Positions 1 through 8,500 of a stretch of 32,588 nt of DNA are shown in pieces. The position numbers and the translations under genes were made by a program. Position 1 is the stretch's first letter; each line of letters starts with the position of its first letter. Origin of the DNA: Chara braunii (taxonomy: Eukaryota > Streptophyta > Charophyceae > Charales > Characeae); contig BFEA01000043.1 of the NCBI GenBank assembly GCA_003427395.1, positions 4,185,383-4,217,970 on the forward strand. The letters run 5' to 3'. Below the pieces are notes generated by a model, which was given only the letters and a program-made list of their open reading frames with translations, did no database searches and was not told the DNA's origin.

Positions 1-27
1 GAGAGAGAGAGAGAGAGAGAGAGAGAG
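1..27. repeat. (GA)n microsatellite
   Basis: The window opens inside an uninterrupted GA dinucleotide run, so its true left end lies outside the window. Confidence 0.95.
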
Positions 28-38
28 GCATGGAAGAT

Positions 39-83
39 GGGGTGGAAGACGGGGTGGAAGACGGGGTGGAAGACGGGGTGGAA
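39..83. repeat. 12-bp minisatellite
   Basis: A 12-bp unit, GGGGTGGAAGAC, is repeated almost four times head to tail. In one frame it would encode a Glu-Asp-Gly-Val repeat, but no convincing gene surrounds it. Confidence 0.85.
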
Positions 84-483
84 CACATACCTTCGCCAGA
101 TGTCAAAGTCACGGACGTGGAAGTCGGCCAAGGGCGATACGGATTGCAACCCTGTTTTTTTGGTGGCGGAGCGTTCAAATTCGAAATCTTCGCGCCTCCC
201 TGTCCAATGGCATCTCGCAACGATGCAGGCCCCACAGGAGGGCAAATCGGACAGGCACCACGTGAAATGGGACCGCAGGTCCGGTAGGTGCATTACGAAA
301 AGATGGGCCCCTCACTGACAGGGGCCTGCACGAAAGTTCAGAGGCCCCAGGGGCAAATCAGAAAACCTCGGCCGTCCTAGAGCAAATCGCCAATTACCGG
401 AAATTTCAGGGGCATTTTGCAAATTTTCCCTTAAAAAAAAACAAAAAAAAAACAAAGAGCAAATTGGAGTGTGTCCCCAACAA

Positions 484-518
<35 letters not shown>

Positions 519-790
519 TATGTCACAGCCCCTCGTTTGTTGTCCTCTTCTCTCTCTCTGCCTACAGTTTTATCAGGCAGTTCTGTTTGTGACGATATAT
601 ACATATATATGTATATATATCCGCACCCCCGCCGGTTTGGCAAAACTTGGCTCACAGCCGAAATTGGCCTCGGGAAAAAGAGGCTTGGAAATAATGGTTT
701 GACTCTGTTGCTGCGGGCGGGGCCTAAGATCCCAGGGGCCAAGTCCCACATACACTGTTGAGCCAGCTCAACGTCTGTGACCCCACGGGA
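84..790. other. Non-coding stretch with TA microsatellites, upstream of element A
   Basis: I recognise no gene here. There is an A-rich stretch near 432-456, a (TA)n microsatellite at 484-521 and a second one at about 592-620. The part at 707-775 is repeated in inverted orientation at about 11594-11650 and includes the palindrome TTGAGCTGGCTCAA when read on the minus strand. Open frames in this stretch run through the TA repeats and look like chance. Confidence 0.6.
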
Positions 791-1837
791 TGTCTGAGAT
801 GCATCAGGAGAAGAGGAAGATGTGTTAGTTATGTTGCCATTCCGCTGTGCTGCTGTTCTGAAGATGATGTTCTGGAGATCGAGAGATTTTTCATTCATTC
901 ATTGTGCTCTGCACTCAATATTCAGGATAAGAAGAATGGGACTAAGAAGTCTAGACCTCGGCGTCGAGAAAGGAGGAGACGTAAGAAATTGGTTGCTGAG
1001 AATGGTCGGGCTGTTGCTAATATTTCGGAAAAATTTGTCTGCTTTCATTCCAGTCTTGGTACGGTTACGAGAAGTTTACGAAGGATTTTGGATGAGTGTC
1101 GTGAGTTGAAGCGGCATACAGTCTGTATTGTTTGTCCCGGTGGGGATGTATTGTTGGATCGATGAAAGATTGTGAAACCGTTATACGATGGAAGTATCGT
1201 GACGAGTAAGTTCGGATGTGTGGAACTGAGGTATGCTAAGGGGTGGTTAAAGGGTGGTGTAAGTCTCTCTATTGATCGGGTGATTCCCTTCTTATGTCGA
1301 TCTTTGGTGTATAAGGGACCTCTGCTTGAGTTTCAAAGTAATCCATCTAGCCGGCGACTTATGTTCTCTGGGAGTCTCGATCAGTTGATCTATGGATATA
1401 CGGCGATCCGTACTTTTTTTGAGAAACGGAGCAGGTCGAGGTTGCGTTGTTTGCTATCTGCACATATTCGGTCACGATTTGGTCTTCAAGTTCGGCAAAG
1501 GTTGGTTGTTCGCATCGTCTATGAGGAGTCTATTTGTAAATCAAAGGTACGATTGGTGTGCTGTCGGATTTTGTCAACTTTAGATATTAACTCCGCGTGG
1601 AAATTTATGTTGATTAGATGAATACGAGTGGTCTGGTGTAAGAATCGCACTGTGGGGGAAGTTATTCATAATTTTCGGTTGTTTGTCAGATCTTGTCTCT
1701 TCACGTGTGCATGTACTCGATGTGACGCGAGATTTACCCGAGTCAATGGACACGTTGCCTTTAGAATCAATGACTTTGATCTCTTCCCCCCTTGGATGTG
1801 TAATTCGAGGAACATCTTGCGGCCCTCTCACCGATAG
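758..1837 (+). pseudogene. GIY-YIG C-terminus plus linker of element A ORF2, broken by stops
   Basis: One reading frame runs from 758 to 1837 and is interrupted by TGA at 1163-1165, TGA at 1619-1621 and TAG at 1835-1837. The start holds YVAIP followed by a Glu-containing helix and an Arg/Lys-rich stretch. These match the C-terminal part of the nuclease in B (YIAIP, then ENRLI) and C (YVALP, then EECTI). The linker that follows aligns with B through blocks such as KVRLVCCRI (B has KFKVRLLCSRLI), VVWCKNRTVGEVIHNFR (B has IVWTKNNSVARLLHNFR) and GHVAFR (B has GHIAFR). The first TGA sits where B has Trp (TGG), so it is a nonsense mutation. The linker function is unknown; it is basic and may bind nucleic acid. 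The first residues before YVAIP are probably not element sequence. Confidence 0.7.
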
Positions 1838-3168
1838 ATCACAATGTTGGCGACACTTTTGGCTGTTGTCCGACCGTTTACGAACAGGGGATGAGTAAGC
1901 TATTTTTTGGAAATCCAGCTTTCAAAATCTGCAATAGGAGTGAGGATGAGACTTTGATTAAGTGCGGGAAAGAGTATGAGTCACTACAGTTCAAACGAGT
2001 TGGGACGTGGAAAAAGACTGGTAGGCTCGGGAGGGCGTATTGTATCCCCAAGCACAAGGGCATGGGGAAATGGCGACCCATCTGTCCTTCTTATCCGGAG
2101 TGTTCGACGATTGGAGGAAAGATTGTCTCGCAGGCGGTCAATGTGATGCTCTGGAAACTGCCGGATAAGTCCAATTTGAATCTGAGATGTGCGGATGGGT
2201 TGCTGCAGGCAATCAAGTGTGTTAATCGAAATTTGGCTGACGACGAGGTGTTGGTTGGCGCTTTCTTTGACGTTAAGGAGATGTTATCCCATCTGCCACA
2301 TGCCTCCATTTTACGTGCCCTCAGTTGGGTCATTGATTTCTGGTCGCTAGAGGGTATTGAGGCCGTTGCCGTTAAGAAACGAGGGAAGGGTGCGAAGTTG
2401 GTAAAAGGAAGAATAGAATTTGATTGGCGAAGACTGGATTTCGAGGATGTACGAACCTTTGTTGAATTCGAGTTGAGTCATACCTTTGTGTCCGTTGCGG
2501 AAATGATACTACAACAAACCGTGGGTATTCCTATGGGAAAGTCTACGAGTCCCGCCCTAGCCTGTCTTCTCTGCGCCTATAATGAATTTCTCTTTCTATC
2601 TTCTTTAGGCTGTGATCGTAAGTTGTTTGCTGGTTTTCGGCTGGTTGACGATGTGTCGATATTCATTCGGTCGAAAATTGATATTTCAAAGACTTGGACG
2701 AAGGCATTGAATATGATCGAGCTATTTAGTCAGTGTTACGACAAGAACCTGGTTTTGGAGAAAACTAGTTTCGTTCTTGGTTGGGAGTATCTGGGTTGTG
2801 AACTGAGGATTGTGAGGGGTAAAACCAGTGTGGTTTGCTTGCCACGAATGAAGAACCAGAAGGTGAATGCAGATGGAAAAATCGTGTTTCAATGTATTCA
2901 GGACTTTACTTCTTACTCCAGTTGGCAACAAAAGTTAGCAGTCATCGGATCGTTTCTACATAGGGCAAAAACCTACTCGTCAGTCGAAGGGATGGAGTTA
3001 CCTTTTCTTCTCGCATTGAAGGCCGAACTGTGGAAGCGAGGTTACCGAGATGATTATTTTGACAATGCCTTGGTTTTCCTCTCCAGGAAATTCGGCGGGC
3101 TGTGGGGTCAGTGGTTACCACTTCTCACGAAATCGGGCGATGTGTTGGGAAAGGGGATTCGTAGGTAG
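790..3168 (+). mobile_element. Element A: 5'-truncated Penelope-like retroelement (GIY-YIG remnant, linker, RT)
   Basis: The element is recognised by protein similarity to elements B and C in this window. In order it holds the C-terminal third of a GIY-YIG nuclease (from the YVAIP motif near 830), a linker region, and an RT. The first two thirds of the nuclease and all of ORF1 are missing. This fits 5' truncation during target-primed reverse transcription, although a deletion is possible. I found no flanking direct repeat. The left limit is approximate, and the right limit is the RT stop codon because the 3' untranslated part cannot be delimited. Confidence 0.75.
1891..3168 (+). CDS. Reverse transcriptase of element A (PLE type), 5'-incomplete
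   Basis: This 425-residue frame holds most of a Penelope-like RT, which would copy element RNA into DNA at a nicked target. Visible parts: GRAYCIPKHK and KWRPICPS near residues 48-66 (fingers); motif A as FFDVKEM with catalytic Asp127; a basic KKRGKGAKL near 162-170; motif B as GIPMGKSTSPAL with PMG at 214-216; motif C as RLVDDVSIF with Asp253 and Asp254; and a C-terminal thumb-like region shared with B. The residue before V-D-D is Leu, where most RTs have an aromatic. Compared with B, the segment carrying GLVLS..DNNPG is absent, and the linker frame upstream is in another phase, so about 80 codons appear deleted at the junction near 1840-1895. The ATG is therefore probably not the original start. 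The frame is open for its whole length, but the protein is unlikely to be functional. Confidence 0.85.
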   Translation: MSKLFFGNPAFKICNRSEDETLIKCGKEYESLQFKRVGTWKKTGRLGRAYCIPKHKGMGKWRPICPSYPECSTIGGKIVSQAVNVMLWKLPDKSNLNLRCADGLLQAIKCVNRNLADDEVLVGAFFDVKEMLSHLPHASILRALSWVIDFWSLEGIEAVAVKKRGKGAKLVKGRIEFDWRRLDFEDVRTFVEFELSHTFVSVAEMILQQTVGIPMGKSTSPALACLLCAYNEFLFLSSLGCDRKLFAGFRLVDDVSIFIRSKIDISKTWTKALNMIELFSQCYDKNLVLEKTSFVLGWEYLGCELRIVRGKTSVVCLPRMKNQKVNADGKIVFQCIQDFTSYSSWQQKLAVIGSFLHRAKTYSSVEGMELPFLLALKAELWKRGYRDDYFDNALVFLSRKFGGLWGQWLPLLTKSGDVLGKGIRR

Positions 3169-3475
3169 TTGTGACCTCGTATTAGAGGCTTGCCAATGAT
3201 GATTGAGTGTTGCACTTACTGTTTCTGGGTTTGCGTTTTTTGAGTACCAAGTGTATCGGTGGAGGTTTGAACCAAGGACCTTTGTTTTTACTAAGTCAGG
3301 ACGTATGAAGTTGACGGTATGTAGAACCGTGGAACCGCCGGATTACATATTAAGTGTATCGGTGGAAGTTTGAACCTAGGACCTTGTGTTGGCTTGGAAC
3401 CTTGTTTTTGTTTTTTGGTTTTGTTATTTTTTCTTATAGAGGTTCGAACCTTAGATTTTTTATTCTGGCTTGATG
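3169..3475 (-). repeat. Non-coding stretch with three tRNA B-box-like motifs
   Basis: No gene is seen here. Two near-identical units (3249-3282 and 3352-3385) contain, on the minus strand, GGTTCAAAC next to a CTCCACCGA or TTCCACCGA tail. A third motif, AGGTTCGAACCT, sits at about 3439-3450. They resemble the T-arm and acceptor 3' half of tRNAs, that is, Pol III B boxes. No clean tRNA fold or A box could be drawn, so these may be decayed tRNA-derived SINE pieces. Confidence 0.35.
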
Positions 3476-4051
3476 GGTATGACTAGAGTATGCAACGGGG
3501 TTGCGAACTCAAATCATGGATAAATATTGGAACATGGGCAAGAAGGGAAATGGAGAAATGAGCTAACAAGGGGGATAGCACCTAGGCTGTCTATGGCGCC
3601 TATTCTCATCCTCACGTCTAGATTTGGCAATAGCATAACGCAGGGTACCATAGGATACTTCGGCAAAGATTCTCAAGACGCGCAACCAAAAAATAACCAT
3701 GTCAAGAACCCATAAAAGCAGATTAAGCCATTCCATTGTGCAAGACAATGAGGTTACAGAAACAAAGAGAAAGGAGAAGAAAGGAAGGAAGAAGGAAGAG
3801 AAGGAGAGAGGAGGGGAAAGTAGAGGAAGGTGAGGGGAAGGATCGACAAACGAGGAAGGGAAAGACGAATAGAGAGGAAGAAGAAAAAAGAAAGAAGAGG
3901 GAATCAAGCAAGCGCAAAGGGAGTGAGAAAGGGAGAGGTAGGAGACATAGAATGAACGCAGTGAGTAATCTTGAAGCTCGAGCGAGTAAACTTAACAATC
4001 ATCGTGAAAAACACTCAGAGGCTGTCCTCAAGCCATTTGGGCACTACGGGC
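3476..4051 (-). repeat. Direct repeat (3' pseudo-LTR) of element B
   Basis: These 576 bp are repeated almost base for base at 10502-11082 in the same orientation, from GGTATGACTAGAG to GGGCACTACGGGC. The middle (about 3765-3935) is purine-rich on the plus strand and gives long, meaningless open frames in both directions. Beyond 4051 the two copies diverge completely, which sets the repeat edge. Confidence 0.9.
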
Positions 4052-5381
4052 ACGAGAGCGTCAATAGCTGCCCCGTTGACTGAAGAACGAGCATGTGTCG
4101 GTGGAGCCCGACATGTTTCGATTGGCACCGACTTCGACCAATCATCATCAGGGGCAAGTTCGCGATAGGCCAATATGGGAGAATGCTTCGATACGAGAGT
4201 CTTAAATAGTGATCCACACAGTGTAGAGCACATAGCACACGTACTCAAGGAGTCAGTCTTGTCAGCGGAATACTTATCTCGCGGTCGAGTGCTGGTGCAG
4301 ATGAAACAGAGTCACCAAGGTATAACTTCGGTAGCCGCAGTCGTTACACATACTTCAGCGCTTCGGAGGATAATTGCCCACGTCATGACCACATACATAC
4401 ATGCTGCTATGGATGTAACGGCGCAATTGAAGCCCAAGAGTTGGTTGGAGCACTTCAGGCGGCAGGGGCGACACGGGAGAGAACTTATGCAGAGGTGGGG
4501 GTGCATAAAAGGAGTGGGAGAGGGTGTGATCTAGGTCGAGCCCGCTTTCATTTTCCTGGTTGCAGAAGTAATGGCGCAGCAGAGAACTGAGGAGTTGGCG
4601 GATAACCGAAGTCCAGGGAGAACAGGGAAGGATAAGCGAACAAGAGCAGTCCAGGGAAGAAGGAGAGCAGTGATTGTGTGGGGGTGGGTTGGGTGGAAGG
4701 GAAAGGGAGTGGGAGAAAGAGAGAGGGAGGGGGAGGGGGAGGGGGGTAGGAGGGGGAGGGGGAGGAGGAGAGGGAGAGAGAGAAGGGGGAGAGGTAGGGG
4801 AAGGGGAGGGACAAAGGGAATTCATAGCGGCGGGAGAGATCGGTAGGAGGAGAAGCGACCAACGGGGCAGGGGCAGGGGAAATGGAAGGAATAGAGGAGG
4901 ATGGAGATGGCACGACCGTCGCGTGCGGAAATGCGGAGAAGGGGGAAGGGGGAGGGAAAGTGGAGAGTCGGGATTCGTAGCCGTAGGGGAGTTAGAGCGT
5001 GCGCATGCTTCAGACGTGCTACCGCAAGAGGTCTGATGCTGAGAGGCATGGCAGTATAAGTAGGAGTCTGAAACCAAGAAAAAATCCTTGTTGGCCCACG
5101 ATTGGTACCGGTCGTAGCGGCAGTGATAATACCTCAGTCCTTGAAAAAAACAAAAAATTTCCCAGTGTGAATCCACCGGCCTATTCAAACCGCCAAAGGG
5201 TTTTTTTTTTCTCATAGCCCACAACTTACTTGAGGCCTCAGCAATGGTCCCTCAGTCCCAAACGGATTATCCGGATCTGGCCTACTGTTCGTACTTGGAG
5301 GAAATAATCTTCATATGCCTGCAGCAATAGTCCCTCAGTACTACGTAAAGAACATGTTTTCCTTGTATATATTCACCCCAG
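4052..5381 (-). other. 3' region of element B: low-complexity GGGA/TCCC tract, no gene
   Basis: This stretch lies between the RT stop and the 3' direct repeat of element B. The part at about 4680-4960 is a (GGGA/GGGGA)-type purine-rich tract, which creates a Pro/Ser/Leu-rich open frame on the minus strand (4355-5224) that I regard as spurious. A hammerhead-like motif sits at 4086-4161 on the minus strand. I see no conserved coding segment. Confidence 0.6.
4086..4161 (-). ncRNA. Hammerhead-ribozyme-like motif of element B
   Basis: On the minus strand the order is CTGATGA (about 4152-4146), a perfect 6-bp stem II (GATTGG with CCAATC) around a 12-nt loop, then GAAA, then a stem III hairpin (CATGTCGG with CCGACACATG, 2-nt bulge) and CTC as a possible cleavage triplet. 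This is the order of a type I hammerhead, which is known in PLE terminal repeats, and it lies 35 bp before the 3' direct repeat of element B. Weak points are one extra T between CTGATGA and stem II, a bulged C next to the cleavage triplet, and no convincing stem I beside it. It may be a decayed ribozyme. Confidence 0.4.
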
Positions 5382-6875
5382 TTATCTGAAGAATCGTTGC
5401 CAACCTGTGAAGCAATATACCCTGTTTTTCCAGCAATATGCAAATGTTGCAGAAAATCCAGTGAGTGATCCATCGAAGAAACGATCTGGGTACCCACGTA
5501 TCCTGAGCTCTTTCTTGAGTGTGATAAGAAAAATAATTTCAGTCAGAAGGAGTGATGCGAACGATCTTGCTCTGTGGAGGAAGGAGGTGATGACTGCTAG
5601 CTTCTGCTGTTTGCTCGAGAAGGAGAAGATGTCTTGTATAGCTTGGAACGCGATTTCACCATTTTGAGACAGAATAGCTTGGTTGCGGTGAGTAGGGATG
5701 CAACCGACTCCAATGGGAAAAGGAAATATTTGTAGTTGGCAGCCCAAAAAATCCCAACAGCCTTTTGTATCTGTTTTTTCCAGTGTGAGGTTACTATCAT
5801 AGCTAGATTCAAACATTTGAATGATACGTTCGGCTTTCCGTTGGGAAGAAGCACATCCTATATTATACTTGACAAAAATCGAAACATCGTCTACTAAGCG
5901 AACACCCTGAATCAATTGGCGATCCTTCCCCAACGAAGATAAGAAATGGAACTCATTGTACATGCAAAGCATTGCCGCCAACGCAGGGCTGGAGGACTTA
6001 CCCATAGGGACACCTACATTTTGTTTGAGCAAATGCCCCATAACCGAAACATAGGTGTTATCTAAGTCATAATCAACAAAGTCTTCTATTAATGCAAAGT
6101 TTCGTAGTTTCCAATCTAACAGGCTTCTACTCGAGGATAGCTTTGCCCCTTTCCCTCGTTTCTTTACCCATACCCCGTCGTAGCCTTGGAAATGATAGAA
6201 GTGTGAAAACCATCGTACGACCTCTCGGATGGAAGCATGTGGGAGTTTACAGAACATTTCCTTGACGTCGTGTCCTCCGGTGATGAAAGTTTCAGAACAG
6301 GAAATCGATTTGTTGATAAGACTCAGAGCCGGAAGTAGTTCCTTCGTACTAAACAAATTGAAATGCAACCGATGGGGAAGATTTTTGACCAGTTCATTAA
6401 GGCAGGCGGTAACCCTTTTGCAGGCAAGAAGTGAAGGTTCTGAGGACGTAGGGCAGATGGGTCGCCACTTTTGAGTGTTTTTGTGCTTCGGTAATGCATA
6501 TCCTCTCCCTATACTACCTTTGGCATTCCATGACCCAATAACATCAAACCCACAATCGTGATATTTCTTGCGTAGCAGTTCGATGATCGTACGTTCATCG
6601 CTGTCTATGACTACCTTAAACCCTTGGTTTCGCAGAAAGAGGGAATCGAGACCTGCCTTATAGATTATAGGGCAACAAAATAGTGTATCTCCGGGGTTAT
6701 TATCTATTGTGGATAGGACCAGGCCGTCAGTCAGCTTTTTCCATGTGGAGATGCTTTCAGGTGTGAAAGGAAGGTTCTGGAGAAAAACGAAAGGTGGAGG
6801 CAGTTGTGACGAAGTGTGAGGAGAAAAAGGTTCGGTAGACAATAAGGAAAAGGGAGTGGAGGAAGCTTGAAACAA
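5382..6875 (-). CDS. Reverse transcriptase of element B (PLE type)
   Basis: This 497-residue frame is the most complete RT in the window. In order it has: a segment GLVLSTIDNNPGDTL near residues 51-65, shared with C (GLVLSPLDQNPGATL) and probably the counterpart of the Asp-containing N-terminal RT motif of PLEs; GRGYALPKHK and KWRPICPT near 123-143; motif A as HDVKEMF with Asp203; KKRGKGAKL near 238-246; motif B as GVPMGKSSSPAL with PMG at 290-292; motif C as RLVDDVSIF with Asp329 and Asp330; and a C-terminal region matching A. All three catalytic Asp residues are present. The frame opens right after a TGA at 6876-6878 and its first codon is TTG, so it was probably once continuous with the upstream linker, which now lies in another phase and overlaps it by 145 bp. 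It would act in the nucleus in target-primed reverse transcription. Confidence 0.87.
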   Translation of the reverse strand: MFQASSTPFSLLSTEPFSPHTSSQLPPPFVFLQNLPFTPESISTWKKLTDGLVLSTIDNNPGDTLFCCPIIYKAGLDSLFLRNQGFKVVIDSDERTIIELLRKKYHDCGFDVIGSWNAKGSIGRGYALPKHKNTQKWRPICPTSSEPSLLACKRVTACLNELVKNLPHRLHFNLFSTKELLPALSLINKSISCSETFITGGHDVKEMFCKLPHASIREVVRWFSHFYHFQGYDGVWVKKRGKGAKLSSSRSLLDWKLRNFALIEDFVDYDLDNTYVSVMGHLLKQNVGVPMGKSSSPALAAMLCMYNEFHFLSSLGKDRQLIQGVRLVDDVSIFVKYNIGCASSQRKAERIIQMFESSYDSNLTLEKTDTKGCWDFLGCQLQIFPFPIGVGCIPTHRNQAILSQNGEIAFQAIQDIFSFSSKQQKLAVITSFLHRARSFASLLLTEIIFLITLKKELRIRGYPDRFFDGSLTGFSATFAYCWKNRVYCFTGWQRFFR

Positions 6876-7756
6876 TCATCCAACAACGGATTTTGGATGG
6901 AAAAGGTGTGCGGGGTGGAGGAGAGATTGAGAATCTGTTCCGAAGTCTTGAGTATCTGGGTCCAAAGGTAAGTTGAACCATAGCGTAGAGAGGGGGGTGG
7001 GATATTCCGAGAATTACGAAGCCATTCAGGTATGATACAAGAGTCCATGGCACGAAAAGCGATATGTCCTTCAGTTGTTGGTAAGAGGGATTGTGGGGGG
7101 TCGGTTTGGATGTAACACGGGGAGGGAGAGGGGGAGGGATAAGAGGAGAGAGGGAGAAAGGGACAGCGAGAATGGAAGGGGGAGGAAGAGGAGGGGGAGG
7201 GGGAGGGGGAAGGGGAGGTGGAGGGGAAGAGGGAGGGGGATGATACGGAATGCTCAGGAGAAGGTGAGGAAGAAGGTCCGTCCAACGCTGCATACACTTC
7301 AGCCTCATCAGTGACCTTTGACATAATTCTCAATCTATGCATTAGCTTATCGCAGCAGCAATTTAGTTGCTCTTGTCTGGAGTGGAAACGAAAGTTGTGC
7401 AAAAGACGAGCTACACTATTGTTTTTGGTCCACACAATCCGCATTCTTCTTGATAGCATGCTTGCCAAGGAGGTAGGTAACATTGCTTCCCGGATCAGCC
7501 GCGAGCACAACAACCGAACCTTAAACTTGGATAGCCTATAAGAATACTTTAGTCTAAAGACTAGTCGCTTTCTAGGAGAAAAATCGAATTTACGTCGGAT
7601 GACATTAGACAATAGAGATCTCAGAGTTTGTTTTGTAGTTTTCTTAGAAAAGCATCTGGCAGAGTTATACTCAAGAATCAGATTGTCCAAAGGCCACTTA
7701 TATAATTCATTCCTTTCGTTCGGGTGACTCAGCAAACGAGAAATCGATGCTTTCAA
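6731..7756 (-). pseudogene. Linker region between GIY-YIG and RT of element B, with Ser/Pro low-complexity insert
   Basis: This 341-codon frame continues the nuclease frame in the same phase. Its first part aligns with A and C (KFKVRLLCSRLI, IVWTKNNSVARLLHNFR), and a later part has GHIAFRAMD and RNSRNIPPPS, matched in A (GHVAFRIND, CNSRNILRPS) and in C in another phase (GHVLVRLDV, NAKNIPHP). Between these blocks lies a Ser/Pro-rich stretch from a GGGAGG-type repeat (about 7105-7250) that A and C lack, so it is probably an expanded simple repeat. After about residue 270 the true frame seems to move into the RT frame, so the last residues are out of phase. I recognise no known domain. Confidence 0.65.
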
Positions 7757-8011
7757 AGATTCCGCACGGGAGCAGAATTTGGCAATCGTTACAAATCTAA
7801 GAACAACTCTACTCTAAAGCCAAGGTTTGCAGTGTTTTAACTGGTTGCGGCCAAATCTGCTGACTACTACAGAAGCACCGTAAACCCGTTTAATTACCTT
7901 CCAAGAATCTGGTAAAATGCATCCTCCATTCCCAATCACCGAAACAGTCTTAATTCCAGACTTGGTACATTCATTCAGAATAGTCATTAAGGAGATAGAC
8001 GCCAGTCCACA
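7757..8011 (-). pseudogene. Continuation of element B ORF2 across stops
   Basis: In the phase of the nuclease frame, this stretch still reads as protein similar to A. ISLMTILNECTK matches SLRRILDECREL, and DSWKVIKRVYGASVVVSRFG matches DR-stop-KIVKPLYDGSIVTSKFG. It is bounded by TGA at 8012-8014 and contains TAG at 7814-7816. Both stops align with sense codons in A, so they are point mutations within one formerly continuous ORF2. Confidence 0.65.
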
Positions 8012-8500
8012 TCACGAGACAAAATATGTCAGCCTCTTATCATTCGGTCGGTTTTCTACGAATCCAAATTGGCCGCTTTCAGTTGGACCGCGAGAGTTTT
8101 TGTTCCTAGCTGCTTTGTTACGCTCACGTTTACCGGGTCTGGCCTTCCTATGCCTTCTCGAACTACAACCATCAGGACGAGAGTTTAAGTAAGGTGAAGC
8201 CGACCGTATCAGTCTATTTTCCGCATTTAACAGATCTGATGCTTGAAAAACAGCAATAGGAATCGCTATGTAGTGGTGCATCCCCGCCCTCCTTAACCAT
8301 CTATAAAGCTTGTGGTTTCTGGGAAGACTGTTAGGAGAATCGAAGGAAGACATGCGGTAAACGTGTTCAGCCCATCTACGGTCTAGTGATCTGGTTGTGC
8401 TACCGATGTAGTATTGCTTCATAAATGGGGAAACTAAACAGTATACAAGTGGTCCAGGAGAACTTTGGAAGTCATAGGGGGAATGAAGAAGGTGTAGCAA
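8012..8500 (-). CDS. GIY-YIG endonuclease domain of element B ORF2
   Basis: This 162-residue frame carries a GIY-YIG nuclease, which in PLEs nicks the target DNA to prime reverse transcription. The motif pair appears as LVYCLVS (residues 18-24) and YYIGS (30-34). Arg41 or Arg42 in LDRRWAEH is the likely catalytic Arg, and Glu94 in NAENRLI is the likely metal-binding Glu. YIAIP at 77-81 is shared with A and C. A basic tail follows (about 110-135). No zinc finger of the CCHH type described in some PLEs is apparent. The nuclease lies upstream of RT, as in Chlamys/Naiad elements. The ATG is probably not the original start, because the frame upstream to 8671 also reads as conserved protein, interrupted by one TGA. 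Confidence 0.85.
   Translation of the reverse strand: MLHLLHSPYDFQSSPGPLVYCLVSPFMKQYYIGSTTRSLDRRWAEHVYRMSSFDSPNSLPRNHKLYRWLRRAGMHHYIAIPIAVFQASDLLNAENRLIRSASPYLNSRPDGCSSRRHRKARPGKRERNKAARNKNSRGPTESGQFGFVENRPNDKRLTYFVS

Noticed and set aside
431-898. 155-codon minus-strand frame with Tyr-Ile repeats
   Set aside because: It reads through two TA microsatellites and overlaps the real element A coding sequence on the other strand.
758-1837. In-frame TGA codons as selenocysteine codons, as reported for some Naiad PLEs
   Set aside because: The TGA at 1163 aligns with Trp in B, other interruptions are TAG or TAA, and none aligns with a conserved Cys. Simple nonsense mutations explain them.
3736-4083. 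Arg/Lys/Glu-rich plus-strand frame, repeated at 10767-11099
   Set aside because: It lies in the direct repeats of element B within a purine-rich tract, antisense to the element. The repetition comes from the duplicated repeat, not from selection.
4355-5224. 289-codon Pro/Ser/Leu-rich frame on the minus strand
   Set aside because: It is created by a GGGA-type purine tract in the 3' region of element B, and all frames there are rich in two or three residues.
6731-6875. Programmed -1 frameshift between linker and RT, because A, B and C all show the same relative phase change
   Set aside because: The shift occurs at different aligned places: near 18900 in C before the GH.. block, after it in B, and at a deletion in A. 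Coincidence of decay is simpler.
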